A stretch of 64,000 nt of DNA from CAXBMB01 sp052078155 (GCA_052078155.1 JBQJBP010000001.1:2046001-2110000), one strand, 5' to 3'. Positions 52,863-62,168 are shown, numbered from the stretch's first letter. Numbers and translations are program-made. The notes: generated by a model from the letters alone, not told the origin.

Positions 52863-53254
52863 GACAAGTCAGGGGCTGTGCGAACAGAAAGCCGCTGGGC
52901 CCGACCGGTTGCCATAACCCAAAAGGGAAGACGCAAGAGGCAAGAAGCGGGCGATTAATCCAACAACAGCAATCTCCGCATAAAGCTTTGTCATGATTTG
53001 GGATTTTATGAAAGGCCTCATCGCTTAAAATAGCTGTGAGACAAAGAGCAAGATAAAGCCTGGAGCCTCCCAGTCGGGTATGGACGGACCCGGCGGTATG
53101 CCTCATACCCCTACCCGTCTCCGGCTGGCTGACTCCACCGGCTGCAGAGTCTCATTCCGCAGCTTTCTTGCCTCCGCCCGGCAATCTGGCTGAAGCATGC
53201 AGACCTGCTGAACAAAGCACCACGACCACACAGACATTCGTTTCAGGAAACACC
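52863..53254. other. Divergent ClC / GNAT intergenic region
   Basis: About 390 bases with no gene. GGGTATG (53076-53082) and CATACCC (53104-53110) form a 7-bp dyad in the GNAT leader. Promoters for both genes should lie here. Confidence 0.45.
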
Positions 53255-53764
53255 ATGTCCACCATCGTTCTTCGCAAAGCCACAGCAGACGACTGTGATC
53301 TGCTGCTCGAATTCCTCAAAGGCCTGGCGAGTTACGTGGGTCAGTTGCCCTATGTTGTGGTGACAGCAGAAGATCTTCGGCGCGATGGTTTTGGTCAGGA
53401 ACCGAAGTTTGAAGCCCTGATTGCCGAACGGGATCAGGACGGCCAAAGAGAGCCTCTGGGCATGGCGCTCTATTTTTTCACCTACTCCACCTTTTCAGGC
53501 CGCCCGGCCCTCTACCTGGAAGATTTCTTCCTGACGGAAAATGCCCGCGGCCTCGGGCTCGGCAAAATCATCATCAAGAAGCTCTCAGCCATTGCCCTTG
53601 AGAAGAACTGCGTGCGCCTGGATCTGGCGGTCCTGCACAGCAACCCGGCCCGGGGCTTCTACAACAAACTGGGCTTTGAACTGGATGAACAATGGCTGCA
53701 CAAATCTCTCAGCCGGGAAAAGATGCAGGCCTTGCTGGAAGCAACGCCACAACAAGGGGCCTGA
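53255..53764 (+). CDS. GNAT family N-acetyltransferase
   Basis: A 169-residue single-domain GNAT acetyltransferase. Motif A, the acetyl-CoA pyrophosphate loop, is LTENARGLGLGKIIIKKL (about 92-109), and motif B is LAVLHSNPARGFYNKLGF (about 123-140). The YFFTYSTFSGRPALYLEDFF stretch is that of the spermidine/spermine-acetyltransferase (SSAT-like) group, so a polyamine or small amine is a reasonable substrate guess. CAGGAAA precedes the ATG. Confidence 0.9.
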   Translation: MSTIVLRKATADDCDLLLEFLKGLASYVGQLPYVVVTAEDLRRDGFGQEPKFEALIAERDQDGQREPLGMALYFFTYSTFSGRPALYLEDFFLTENARGLGLGKIIIKKLSAIALEKNCVRLDLAVLHSNPARGFYNKLGFELDEQWLHKSLSREKMQALLEATPQQGA

Positions 53765-53800
53765 CAGCAAAATCACAACGGACGCGGGCGAACCCTGGAA

Positions 53801-53930
53801 TCAAATCGGTTTAAGTAGAATCACTACGTGATAACGCTTAGAGCGTGAATCTCTTTTCAGTGCTTTAAAGGATGAATCACGATTTGGTTTCAAGCGCGAA
53901 GCGCTTCTAACCAAATCGATCATGCTCTAG
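53801..53930 (+). repeat. Interspersed intergenic repeat, subfamily A, full copy
   Basis: 130 bases, closest to the 43689 copy: TCAAATCGGTTTAAGTAGA, AATCACTACGTGAT, AACGCTTAGAGCGTGAA, CTCTTTTCAGTG, AAGGATGAATCACGATTTGG, AAGCGCGAAGCGCTTCTAAC and CAAATCGATCATGCTCTAG. Its last four bases form part of the pentapeptide gene's end, including the TAG stop. Confidence 0.9.
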
Positions 53931-54547
53931 TTACAGCGGCCGATTGAGCCTTCCTTGCACACGCGTTTGCCGTCGGTCCAGGTCGCCCCGGAAAAATCCG
54001 CCCGGGTCAGATCCGCGCCGCGCATCTGGGCATCACTGAGATTGGCCCCAGTGAGATTGGCCCGAAAGAGTTTGGCATCCCGCAGGTCCGCGCCGGAGAG
54101 ATTGGCCTCAGTCATATCAGCTTTGGTGAAATCAACCCGAGACAGGTTGGCTCCGGTCAGGTCAATGCGGGTGAGATCCGCTGAAATGAACTTGACCCTG
54201 TGCGCAGACACCTTTTTCAGATTGGCTTCAATCAGTTTGCCCCGCAGGAAGGTCGACTCCCGAAGACGGGCCCCTTCCAGGTTTTCACCGGACAAATCCA
54301 GACCATCCAGGCTGCAGCGTTGCCAGTCGACCCCCGGAGCAGGCGGATCAGTGCAAGCCGCCTCGGCCCGGTCAGGGGACAGAGCCAGCCCCGCGCCCAC
54401 AAGCAAAGCCGCAACCGGCACACTGGAAAAACCAGTCACCCTGGGAGAAACAAGGGCTCTGGAAGTAGCAAAGGCCTGATAAAAAGCCCGCGAAAAGACG
54501 CCCCTGGCGTCAAAAGGGAAAGTCATCGTCGGTGTGATCCATTTCAT
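53927..54547 (-). CDS. Exported pentapeptide-repeat protein
   Basis: A 206-residue protein with an N-terminal signal region (about 40-65, PVAALLVGAGLALSPDRAEA) and about 20 pentapeptide repeats of the A(D/N)LXX type (ISADLTRIDLTGANLSRVDF..ADMTEANLSGADLRDAKLF, in parts) building a right-handed quadrilateral helix. Cys pairs flank the repeat domain (CTDPPAPGVDWQRC and VCKEGSIGRC), possibly disulfides in the periplasm. Function unknown. The last codon and stop are supplied by the adjacent intergenic repeat. Start uncertain (54547 or 54565). Confidence 0.8.
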   Translation of the reverse strand: MKWITPTMTFPFDARGVFSRAFYQAFATSRALVSPRVTGFSSVPVAALLVGAGLALSPDRAEAACTDPPAPGVDWQRCSLDGLDLSGENLEGARLRESTFLRGKLIEANLKKVSAHRVKFISADLTRIDLTGANLSRVDFTKADMTEANLSGADLRDAKLFRANLTGANLSDAQMRGADLTRADFSGATWTDGKRVCKEGSIGRCN

Positions 54548-54643
54548 AGGTCTATGATTTGGCACCTAAGCCCTCAAGGGCAACCCCTTTCCTGAGTTTC
54601 TGCTGCAATAATCGAGCGACCTTTTGGCTCACCCCGATCCGGC

Positions 54644-55153
54644 TTACTTTTTCGACGGCATGGAAATGCCGCGGCCCAGGTCATCCGGCCGGTCCAAAAC
54701 CTGATGGTCTGTCAGCATCTGCTCCAGATTGCCGTAAATCACATCGGGCATTTCAGCCACTTTTCGTGTGTTCAGGTCGACATAGAGAGACATCCACTCC
54801 ACGGTGGCGGCCAGGTAGTTTTCTGTGCCGTGATACATGCGCTGATACGTACGGATGCGCTTGCGATCGAACTCGATCAGCTGCGCTTCGATGCGCAAGG
54901 GATCGCCCAGTTTGACCTCACCTTTGTACGCCACATGGGCTTCTGCGGTGAAAATGGTGCCGCCAGTGGCTTCCCGATAGGCTTTGTCCATGCCGATGGC
55001 ATCCATGAAAAAGTCATAGCCCCGGTCAAACGCATAGACATAAAAAGCCACATTCATATGGCCGTTGAAATCAATCCACTCTTCCTGAACGGTGGTGTTA
55101 TGGATCAATGGCGCCGGGAAGGTCATGGCCTCAGTTTCCTCTGTCTTTTCCAT
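54644..55153 (-). CDS. Hotdog-fold acyl-CoA thioesterase
   Basis: A 169-residue 4HBT-like hotdog protein. The active-site loop is WIDFNGHMNVAFYVYAFDRG (about 26-45) with the Asp/Asn-Gly-His-Met-Asn motif of thioesterases; the central helix and strands follow (FTAEAHVAYKGEVKLGDPL). The sequence resembles the betainyl-CoA thioesterase group of carnitine catabolism, but no other carnitine genes are in view. Substrate uncertain. Confidence 0.85.
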   Translation of the reverse strand: MEKTEETEAMTFPAPLIHNTTVQEEWIDFNGHMNVAFYVYAFDRGYDFFMDAIGMDKAYREATGGTIFTAEAHVAYKGEVKLGDPLRIEAQLIEFDRKRIRTYQRMYHGTENYLAATVEWMSLYVDLNTRKVAEMPDVIYGNLEQMLTDHQVLDRPDDLGRGISMPSKK

Positions 55154-55465
55154 CGTGTCGACCAGACTACTTCAGGCTTTGCGGACTGAGATAGCCAACT
55201 AAGCGGAAGTAAGTCTGTGCCGACCCTAGCCTATTCTAGCGGTAGCCCTTTTGGCTCAGGACTGCTACCTAAAAGCAAAGTTCAGTGGACGCAACAGGCC
55301 GTCAGCCATTTTCCTTGCCTAATACGACAAGCCCGGCGCACCAGTCTGTTTTCCACCTCTTCTTTGGCCCCCTCTCTTTTGGCCCTGTCATTCTGCGCCT
55401 GCCTGTCCAACAGCGCGCCCAACAGACGCCCTGTCCAAAAGCCGGCCTCGACCGATAAGGAAGCA
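55154..55465. other. Divergent thioesterase / BASS intergenic region
   Basis: About 310 bases. The plus-strand frame of the following gene stays open through much of it, but without coding character or homology, so I treat it as non-coding. Promoters for both genes expected. Confidence 0.45.
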
Positions 55466-56434
55466 ATGATGAAGGCGCTCTTGGGTTTTGTCGGACGCCA
55501 TGGACCAAAGTTCCTGGCCAGCGGAGTCTTTCTCGGCCTTTTCCTGCCGCAGCTGGCTTCCTTCCTGCGTCCGACACTGGCCTATGCCGTGGTGCTGCTC
55601 TTGTTGCTGGCTTTGCTGCGTGTGGACTGGGGCGATATGGCCAACTATGCCCGCCGCCCCGGCAAGGCACTGCTGATGATCGGCTGGATGATGCTGGCCT
55701 CTCCGCTGATCTTCTGGGCCCTGTCCCATCTGCTGAACCTGCCGGTATCCCTGCAAACAGCACTGATCCTGATGGCCGCAGCCCCGCCGATCCTGGGGGC
55801 CACCGCCATTGCCATGCTGCTGGGTCTCGACGGAGCCCTGGCAGTGGTCGTCGGCTTGGCATCCACACTGCTCACCCCTTTGACCGTGCCTCCCCTGGCG
55901 CTGGGGCTGCTGGGTCTGGAACTGGATCTGGCTCTCGGCGAGTTCATGCTGCGCCTGACCATACTGGTCGCCACCTCTTTCCTGGGGGCTTATCTCATCC
56001 GTCGGTTTCTCGGGGTGGAAAAGACCAAGAGTTATGGCCAGCAGCTGGACGGCATGGTGGTGATCACCATGCTGGTATTCGCCATCGCCATCATGGACGG
56101 GGTGACCGACGCCCTGCTTGCAGATCCGTTGAAGGTGCTCTACTGGCTGCTGGCTGCCATGATCGCCAACCCTCTGTTACAGGTCTTAGGGGCGATGGCT
56201 TTCTGGGGCATGGGACGCAAACGGGCGCTGACGGCGGGCCTGATGTCGGGCAACTGCAACATGGGCCTTTTGCTGGCGGCCATGTCCGGCGAGGTTGATC
56301 CCGATATTGCCCTCTTTTTCGCCGTCGCTCAGGTGCCCATGTACACCATTCCCGTCACTGTTTTGCCGCTCTATCGGCGGTTGATCGAAAACTTTCCTGT
56401 TTCAACAAACAGCGAAGTAACCCCGAAAAAGTGA
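55466..56434 (+). CDS. Bile acid:sodium symporter (BASS/SBF-like) transporter
   Basis: A 322-residue, about ten-helix transporter of the BASS superfamily. AAPPILGATAIAMLLGLDGALAVVVGLASTLLTPLTVPPLAL (in parts, about 110-150) contains the crossed-helix motif, and ALTAGLMSGNCNMGLLLAA (about 252-270) is the second sodium-site-like repeat. Probably a Na+-coupled organic anion importer; substrate unknown. AAGGAAGCA precedes the ATG at 55466. Confidence 0.83.
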   Translation: MMKALLGFVGRHGPKFLASGVFLGLFLPQLASFLRPTLAYAVVLLLLLALLRVDWGDMANYARRPGKALLMIGWMMLASPLIFWALSHLLNLPVSLQTALILMAAAPPILGATAIAMLLGLDGALAVVVGLASTLLTPLTVPPLALGLLGLELDLALGEFMLRLTILVATSFLGAYLIRRFLGVEKTKSYGQQLDGMVVITMLVFAIAIMDGVTDALLADPLKVLYWLLAAMIANPLLQVLGAMAFWGMGRKRALTAGLMSGNCNMGLLLAAMSGEVDPDIALFFAVAQVPMYTIPVTVLPLYRRLIENFPVSTNSEVTPKK

Positions 56435-56907
56435 CGCCTGCGTCGCGACTCGTTGGCTTCTAAGCCCTTAAAAAGAGACTCAGTTTTTCATCCACTTCAA
56501 ACTATGAGGTATTTTTGCCACAGTTCTGCCTTAATGCGCACGCTCCCACTTGTGGCTTTACTGGTAACACCTCAATTCTTGTGTTACCTGCCATAGAACT
56601 GCCGTTATAACTTAGTAACTGATTGGTTCTCTGAAGTCTGACAGGCCGTAAGGGAGTCACCAGGGTGTGACGTCTGACCGGTTCTGCACTCTTGATTGAA
56701 GAGCTTGGGCCCTAACCGAATCCTAACAGGCTTTCGGATAGAAACGGCCTTCTATTGGTATCGGATTTGTCAGACCTCCCAATGGGGAGTTGTTGGAGGC
56801 CAGTCAATCCGGTGATGTCCTGGCAGGACGTCGGGGTAGGTTGGACTGCGGTCGGCATTGGATTGCCTACCGGTTTTTTTGTAAGTGCTAGGGGAAATTC
56901 TCGTCAG
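56435..56907 (+). promoter_or_regulatory. mlaA leader region with dyads
   Basis: About 470 bases with no supportable gene. GGTAACAC (56563-56570) and GTGTTACC (56581-56588) form a perfect 8-bp inverted repeat 10 bases apart, and GATGTCCTG-G-CAGGACGTC (56814-56832) is a near-perfect one. Both could be operators or RNA hairpins upstream of mlaA. Confidence 0.5.
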
Positions 56908-57981
56908 ATGTTCAGGGGTAACAACATCGGCCTGCAACAGAAATCAAAGCTACAGACTCTCATTTCAGTGTCTGTGCTTAGTGTTTTTGTGACCGGCTGC
57001 ACCCTCCAGGATGCCGAAAAACCCGTGGCACACCTAAGTGCCGGAGCCAACAAATCCGTGCTTATTGCACAGGTCGCTGAAACCAGCCTGACCAAGGATG
57101 AAGTGGCAGAAGTCCTTACATCCGACACAAGCACCGACCTTCTGGACCCCCGTGGCCCTACCCAGATTTCAGCCCTGACCAATCGCCAGTTGGCCCAGTC
57201 CGCTACCAGCGATGCCGTGGCTGCTGCTGGTGAAGATGAAGAAGACGAAGATCTCTTCTCCGATTACGGTGAAGAAGATGGCCTGGGGTACGATCCTGCC
57301 GACGTGGATCCCTTTGAAGGCTTCAACCGCCTGATGTGGGCGCTCAACACCACAATCGATACCTTCCTTTACCGCCCGGCTGCTGTTACCTGGCGGGATC
57401 TGGCACCGGATCTTCTCCGCTCGTCGGTCAACAACTTCGTCAACAACCTCTATGAACCCTGGACGCTGGTGAACAACGTGCTGCAGGGCGACGTCGACGG
57501 CGCTGGCGACACCATGGGCCGGTTCCTGACCAACACCGCCCTTGGCTTTGGGTTCTTCAACCCGGCCGAAGGCATGGGGCTGCCCTACACCTATGAAGAT
57601 TTCGGCCAGACACTGGGACACTATGGTGCCGGACCCGGTGCCTATCTGATGCTGCCCATCATCGGCCCCAGCACCGTTCGTGACGGCGCGGGCATTCTGG
57701 TCAGCTTCTACGGAGATCCCTACAACTACATCTCCAAGAACTCCCAGTTCTACTTCACTTTGGGACGTGCCGGGCTCTTCGGCCTGAACTGGCGTGTGCA
57801 GAACCTGGAAACGCAGGATGAAATCTCCCGCGATGCCATTGACGACTACGCGCGTTTCCGGTCGCTGTACCTGCAGTTCCGTGAATCGCTGATTCGCAAT
57901 GATGAAAAACGTTCCGGCGAAACACCGTACTTCCAGGCAGAAGACGAAACCCTTCAGCAAAGTGAAATCATCCACAAGTAG
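56908..57981 (+). CDS. mlaA: MlaA/VacJ family lipoprotein
   Basis: A 357-residue outer-membrane lipoprotein that extracts misplaced phospholipids from the outer leaflet and hands them to MlaC. Lipobox FVTGC (Cys at about 30), an unusual acidic linker (about 105-130, AGEDEEDEDLFSDYGEEDG), then the MlaA domain starting DPFEGFNRLMWALN (about 133-146) with NNFVNNLYEPW and ALGFGFFNPAEGMGL. About 100 residues of linker precede the domain, longer than in E. coli. The start at 56908 is the first consistent with the lipobox. mlaC follows. Confidence 0.9.
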   Translation: MFRGNNIGLQQKSKLQTLISVSVLSVFVTGCTLQDAEKPVAHLSAGANKSVLIAQVAETSLTKDEVAEVLTSDTSTDLLDPRGPTQISALTNRQLAQSATSDAVAAAGEDEEDEDLFSDYGEEDGLGYDPADVDPFEGFNRLMWALNTTIDTFLYRPAAVTWRDLAPDLLRSSVNNFVNNLYEPWTLVNNVLQGDVDGAGDTMGRFLTNTALGFGFFNPAEGMGLPYTYEDFGQTLGHYGAGPGAYLMLPIIGPSTVRDGAGILVSFYGDPYNYISKNSQFYFTLGRAGLFGLNWRVQNLETQDEISRDAIDDYARFRSLYLQFRESLIRNDEKRSGETPYFQAEDETLQQSEIIHK

Positions 57982-58224
57982 ACCCCGGCTTTGCTTGGCG
58001 CAAAAGCCATGACACTGTCGGCCGGGGCGGCACATCGCCTGCCCTCTGTCCTTTTCTTATCGGGACTCTCACCACAGTCCCGTCCGATCACGGACAGTTT
58101 TATGCCTTTGTTGAGTGCTTTAAGGCTATACTCGACGTCTGCGCTTACTTGAAGAGAACATCAAGATTCCTAAATCTTGTTGATCATCCCCTTTCTGCTA
58201 CGGAACAAACGAGACCCTCTACCA

Positions 58225-58890
58225 ATGAAAACAACGCGACGTACTTTGCTGGCTGTCTCTTTTTCCGCTTTGGCACTCACGGCTTTGTCCACAGGCCTGA
58301 CAAGCCCCGCCTGGGCTGCTGAAAAAACCCCTGGTGAGCCGGACAAATTCCTGAGTGAATTTGCTGCCAAGGCCTTTTCCCAGCTGAGCGATGAAAACCT
58401 GAGCAACGAAGAACGCGAAGCCCGTTTTGACAAGCTGCTGGTGGAGGGTTTCAACGTTCCGGCCATCAGCCGCTTTGTGTTGGGCAAGAACTGGCGTAAG
58501 GCCTCAAAAGAAGAGCGGACGACCTTTATCGGCCTGTTCCAGGAGTATCTGGCTCAGCGGTTTGCGCCTTTGTTTGCCGGATACGAAGGCAAAGGCGTGG
58601 TCACCAAGCGCGTAACCGTCAGCAAAAAGAACCCCTCCATTTCCTGGGTGGCCTCTGAGCTGCCACTGCCCGGTGGCAAACAGCTAAAAGTGGACTGGCG
58701 CATTCACCATGATGACGAGAATGGCGACTACGACATTCTGGACATCAAAACAGAACAAATCAGCCTGGTCATCACCCTGCGCGGAGAGTTTGCCTCTGTG
58801 ATCCAGAAGCAGGGCTCCGTCGATGGCCTGAACAAAGAACTGCGCCGCCAGCTGGACAGAGGGGCTTTCCGACCAAAAACGGATGCCTGA
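58225..58890 (+). CDS. mlaC: MlaC/Ttg2D phospholipid-binding periplasmic protein
   Basis: A 221-residue periplasmic lipid carrier with a signal peptide (about 1-31; starts KTTRRTLLAVSF, possibly Tat-type RR, ends AWAA). The Ttg2 domain (about 45-200) has LVEGFNVPAISRFVLGKNWRKA and FVGLF-like TFIGLFQEYLAQRF, then VDWRIHHDDENGDYDILDIK. Works with mlaA just upstream; the MlaFEDB importer genes are not in view. Confidence 0.92.
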   Translation: MKTTRRTLLAVSFSALALTALSTGLTSPAWAAEKTPGEPDKFLSEFAAKAFSQLSDENLSNEEREARFDKLLVEGFNVPAISRFVLGKNWRKASKEERTTFIGLFQEYLAQRFAPLFAGYEGKGVVTKRVTVSKKNPSISWVASELPLPGGKQLKVDWRIHHDDENGDYDILDIKTEQISLVITLRGEFASVIQKQGSVDGLNKELRRQLDRGAFRPKTDA

Positions 58891-58950
58891 CGTATCCCCG
58901 GGCTGCACCTGGCCTCCTCACGAAGCCGGCTCGCTTGAGAAATGAACAAA

Positions 58951-58981
58951 GGGCTGCCTGAACCTATCGGCAGCCCTTTTT
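58951..58981 (+). terminator. Intrinsic terminator after mlaC
   Basis: GGGCTGCC (58951-58958) pairs with GGCAGCCC (58969-58976), followed by TTTTT. 60 bases beyond the mlaC stop; ends the mlaA-mlaC transcript. Confidence 0.9.
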
Positions 58982-59152
58982 GCGTCGACAGTTAGCCAAC
59001 ACCGGATTTACTCATCAGAAGGTGAAAATCGGCTGGAGAGAGGCGCAAAAAGAGCTCGCCTAAGGTCGATTCCCTCCTGGTTGCGTCTTCCGTCGAATTG
59101 GTATTGATCTAGACAATCATAAGTTTACTATGATTTGACAACCAGCACATTT

Positions 59153-59575
59153 ATGGGGTGGAAAATGGATCTGGTCGTTTCAGCGCTTACGAAAAAGTAC
59201 TTCGACTTTAGCGGTCGGGCGAGACGGAAAGAGTATTGGCTGTTCCAGTTGAGTTACATAATTCTGGGGCTCATTGGAACCGTATTAGACGTCGGATTGG
59301 GGCTGTTTGACCCTGAAACCGGCTTCGGCATGTTTTCCGCCATACTGGGTATCGCGCTGTTTATCCCCAGTTTGTCGGTCAGCATTCGCAGACTGCACGA
59401 CATTGGCAAATCAGGCTGGTTTATCCTGCTGATTTTCATCCCCGTCATAGGGGCAATTGTCTTGCTGGTGTTCTTCTGCCTGAAAAGCGAAGACGGCGAA
59501 AATCGCTTCGGCCCCAACCCTATTGCCCATCAGGGCACCAGGGATACTGCTGGGCCTGACGCTAACAACATCTGA
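59153..59575 (+). CDS. DUF805 family membrane protein
   Basis: A 140-residue protein with three or four helices. DUF805 marks: FDFSGRARRKEYWLFQL (about 17-33) and SVSIRRLHDIGKSGWF (about 79-94, the RRLHD-GrsGw motif), ending with KSEDGENRFGPNP, the family's C-terminal signature. Function unknown. AT-rich upstream with an ATG at 59153 in GGGG context; the ATG at 59165 is the alternative. Confidence 0.85.
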   Translation: MGWKMDLVVSALTKKYFDFSGRARRKEYWLFQLSYIILGLIGTVLDVGLGLFDPETGFGMFSAILGIALFIPSLSVSIRRLHDIGKSGWFILLIFIPVIGAIVLLVFFCLKSEDGENRFGPNPIAHQGTRDTAGPDANNI

Positions 59576-59664
59576 TAGCAAAGCCTGGCCCCCCTCCGAG
59601 GCAAACCCCTGGGCAGAGTTTGGGGCAAAACACCAGACACGACAGCGGGGTAAGCACCTCTGTG

Positions 59665-59898
59665 TCACGAAGATGTGGTGTCTGATGTGCTCTGCTCTTT
59701 TGCGGTCTTTTTATCCCCGGCTGACGCCTCGTCAGCGACGCTGTCTGCCGCTACTTCATCCTCTTCGTCAAAGAGGACGCGGTGGGCGGCCCCATCCAGG
59801 TCGTCGAACTGGCCGGAGCGCAGGGCCCACATAAAGGCGCCCAGACCAGCCAGTCCCAGAAAAAGGGCAATGGGGATCAGATAGAGAAGCGAACTCAT
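59665..59898 (-). CDS. ccoS: cbb3 oxidase assembly protein CcoS
   Basis: A 77-residue protein with one N-terminal helix (about 4-24), followed by the CcoS signature FMWALRSGQFDDLDGAAHRVLFD (in parts, about 22-44) and an acidic Ser/Thr/Asp-rich tail. It is needed for cofactor insertion into cytochrome cbb3 oxidase. Overlaps the ccoI stop by four bases (ATGA), so translationally coupled. Confidence 0.93.
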   Translation of the reverse strand: MSSLLYLIPIALFLGLAGLGAFMWALRSGQFDDLDGAAHRVLFDEEDEVAADSVADEASAGDKKTAKEQSTSDTTSS

Positions 59899-62168
59899 TC
59901 AGCCGCCGCCTTTGCTGTCAAAGTGCCAGGAGCATGCGGTTCGGTGCCCTTTGCCAGGGTGGGCCCCGTCTTGCCCAAAGTCAGGCGCAACGAGTTACCA
60001 ATGACGATGAGGGACGACGTCGACATGCAAATGGCCGCAACCAGCGGGGTCACAAACCCGGCTATGGCCAGAGGCACGGCAAAGAGATTGTAGAGCAGCG
60101 CCAAAGCAAAATTCTGTTTCACCAGACTTTCCGAGCGGCGGGCCACCTCCATGACTTCCAGTACAGGATAGAGCCGCTCTCCCTGAAACACGGCATCTGC
60201 AGCCACCTGAGAGATATCAGATGCGCTGGCAGGCGACAGAGAGACGGATGCTGCAGCCAAAGCCGGGGCATCATTCAGGCCATCCCCCACCATCAATACC
60301 TGCCGACCGTCGGCTGCCAAAGCTTCCAGACGCGCCACCTTGTCGGCAGGGCTCAACGCCCCCTGCCAATGGTCAATGCCCAGCCGCCTGGCTGTATCAG
60401 ACACGGTGGTCAGACGATCACCGGACAGCAGTTCAACGCTCTTACCTTCAGCTTTCAACTGCTGCACCACGGCCAGCGCGTCACTGCGCAGGCGGTCTTC
60501 AAAGGCAAAGCGCACCGGCGTCTTGTCCCCGTCACAGAGCCAGAGTTCAGGCCCCTGCGCGCTGACATCTTCCGGCAAACCACACCAGGCGCGGCTGCCC
60601 AGTTTGATCTCTGCACTCCCGGGAGTGTCCGGGTCCGCCGGGCGCAGCAGGCCGCGACCTGCCAGTTCCTGCACCGCTTCCAAAGCCACACTGTCGGGAA
60701 CTGCTGCGACAAGAGCCCGGGCCAGAGGATGGCGACTGTTGGCCGCCAGCGACGCGGCCAGTTTCAGAGCTTCCGGCAACTGACCGTCCAGGCGAAGTTC
60801 AGGCTGCCCCAGTGTCAGGGTGCCGGTCTTGTCAAAGACCACCGTATCAACCTGCACCAAACGCTCTAACGCCGTGCCGGATTTCAGCAACAACCCCTGT
60901 CTCATCAGGCGACCTGACGCGATGACCTGCACCGCCGGAACAGCCAGACCCAAGGCACAGGGGCAGGTGATAATCAGCACGGCAACAGCGATCAGCAACG
61001 AAGGCTGCCATTCCAGCCCGGCCCCAAGCCACCAGCCCAGGAAAGCCAACAGAGCGGCCAGATGAACCACCGGCGCATAAACGCGGGACAGGCGGTCTGC
61101 CAGAGAAACAAAGCGCGCGCGCTTCTGCTCGGCCACTTCCATCAGGCGGACAATTCCCGCCAGCAGGGTCTTTTCACCCACAGCAGAAACGGTCAGACGC
61201 AACGGGGCCGACAGATTGATCGTCCCGGCAAAAACGTCACTGCCCGGTTCGGCCAGCCGGGGCAGGCTCTCCCCGGTGATCAGGCTGGTGTCCACCTCAC
61301 TGCAGCCCTGACAGACCTGACCATCCACAGAAATTCTTTCACCGCTGGCGACCAGAACCGTCATCCCCTGCTCAACCTGATCGGGCGGCAGGCGCTTTTG
61401 CCCGCCTTCAGGCAGCACCACGGTTACGGACTGGGCGTCCAGCGCCAGCAGACGTTCGGCAGCCGAGCGGGCTTTACCGCGGGCCCGGCGGTCCAGATAG
61501 CGGCCCAGCAGCAGGAAAAACAGCAAGGTAATGGCGGAATCAAAATAGGTATGCCGCCCCCCCATGATGGTTTCCGACAAAGACATGCCAGACGCCAGAA
61601 CCACAGCCAGCGAAATGGGCACATCCATGTTGGTGCTGCGCACCTTCAAGGCCGTCCAGGCTGAGCGGAAAAAGGGTCGCCCGGCATAGATCAGAGCCGG
61701 CAGGGCAATGAGGGCGGAAAACCAGTGCAGCAGGGAGCGGGTGGCCGGTCCCATGCCCTGGCTGTGTCCCGCCCAGATGGCCACCGACAGCAGCATGACG
61801 TTGGCGGCGGCAAAGCCGGCCACGGCCATGCACCACAACAGCTCGCGCTCCTGCCTGCTGTCCTGGTCGCTCAAGCGGGAGGGTTCGTAAGGCACCACCT
61901 TGTAGCCCAGGGACTCCACCTTGGCTGCAAAAGTGCTGCCCAGCTCTCTGGCCCCTTTCCAGGTGATGGCCAGACGCCGTGTGGTCATGTTCAGGCGGGC
62001 GTTGTCCACTTCCGGCAGCTCGTTCAGGCCCCGTTCAATTTTGCGGACACAGCCACCACAGTGCACCCCTTCCACCAACAGATGGAGGGCACGGCTGCCG
62101 TCGTCTTCCAGCCCCACATAGGCGTTGACGTCAATGGCTGACTCAGCCAGTGGCTCTGCACTGCTCAC
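59895..62168 (-). CDS. ccoI: Copper-translocating P1B-type ATPase CcoI/FixI
   Basis: A 757-residue P-type ATPase that exports copper for assembly of cbb3 oxidase. N-terminal heavy-metal domain GVHCGGC (about 33-39), LITGES (about 264-269), CPC translocation motif ITCPCALGLAV (about 382-392), phosphorylation DKTGT (about 424-428) and GDGLNDAPALAAAS (about 628-641). GTG start with AAAGGA eight bases upstream; it overlaps the stop of the preceding small ORF by four bases (GTGA). Confidence 0.93.
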   Translation of the reverse strand: MSSAEPLAESAIDVNAYVGLEDDGSRALHLLVEGVHCGGCVRKIERGLNELPEVDNARLNMTTRRLAITWKGARELGSTFAAKVESLGYKVVPYEPSRLSDQDSRQERELLWCMAVAGFAAANVMLLSVAIWAGHSQGMGPATRSLLHWFSALIALPALIYAGRPFFRSAWTALKVRSTNMDVPISLAVVLASGMSLSETIMGGRHTYFDSAITLLFFLLLGRYLDRRARGKARSAAERLLALDAQSVTVVLPEGGQKRLPPDQVEQGMTVLVASGERISVDGQVCQGCSEVDTSLITGESLPRLAEPGSDVFAGTINLSAPLRLTVSAVGEKTLLAGIVRLMEVAEQKRARFVSLADRLSRVYAPVVHLAALLAFLGWWLGAGLEWQPSLLIAVAVLIITCPCALGLAVPAVQVIASGRLMRQGLLLKSGTALERLVQVDTVVFDKTGTLTLGQPELRLDGQLPEALKLAASLAANSRHPLARALVAAVPDSVALEAVQELAGRGLLRPADPDTPGSAEIKLGSRAWCGLPEDVSAQGPELWLCDGDKTPVRFAFEDRLRSDALAVVQQLKAEGKSVELLSGDRLTTVSDTARRLGIDHWQGALSPADKVARLEALAADGRQVLMVGDGLNDAPALAAASVSLSPASASDISQVAADAVFQGERLYPVLEVMEVARRSESLVKQNFALALLYNLFAVPLAIAGFVTPLVAAICMSTSSLIVIGNSLRLTLGKTGPTLAKGTEPHAPGTLTAKAAAE

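Noticed and set aside
50940..52958. A 672-codon plus-strand open frame opposite the ClC gene
   Set aside because: Its product is His/Gln/Arg-rich antisense text with no domain, and the minus strand encodes a clear ClC transporter over the same bases.
55217..55465. N-terminal extension of the BASS transporter in the open upstream frame
   Set aside because: The extension is Ser/Pro/Arg-rich with no homology to the family, while AAGGAAGCA precedes the ATG at 55466.
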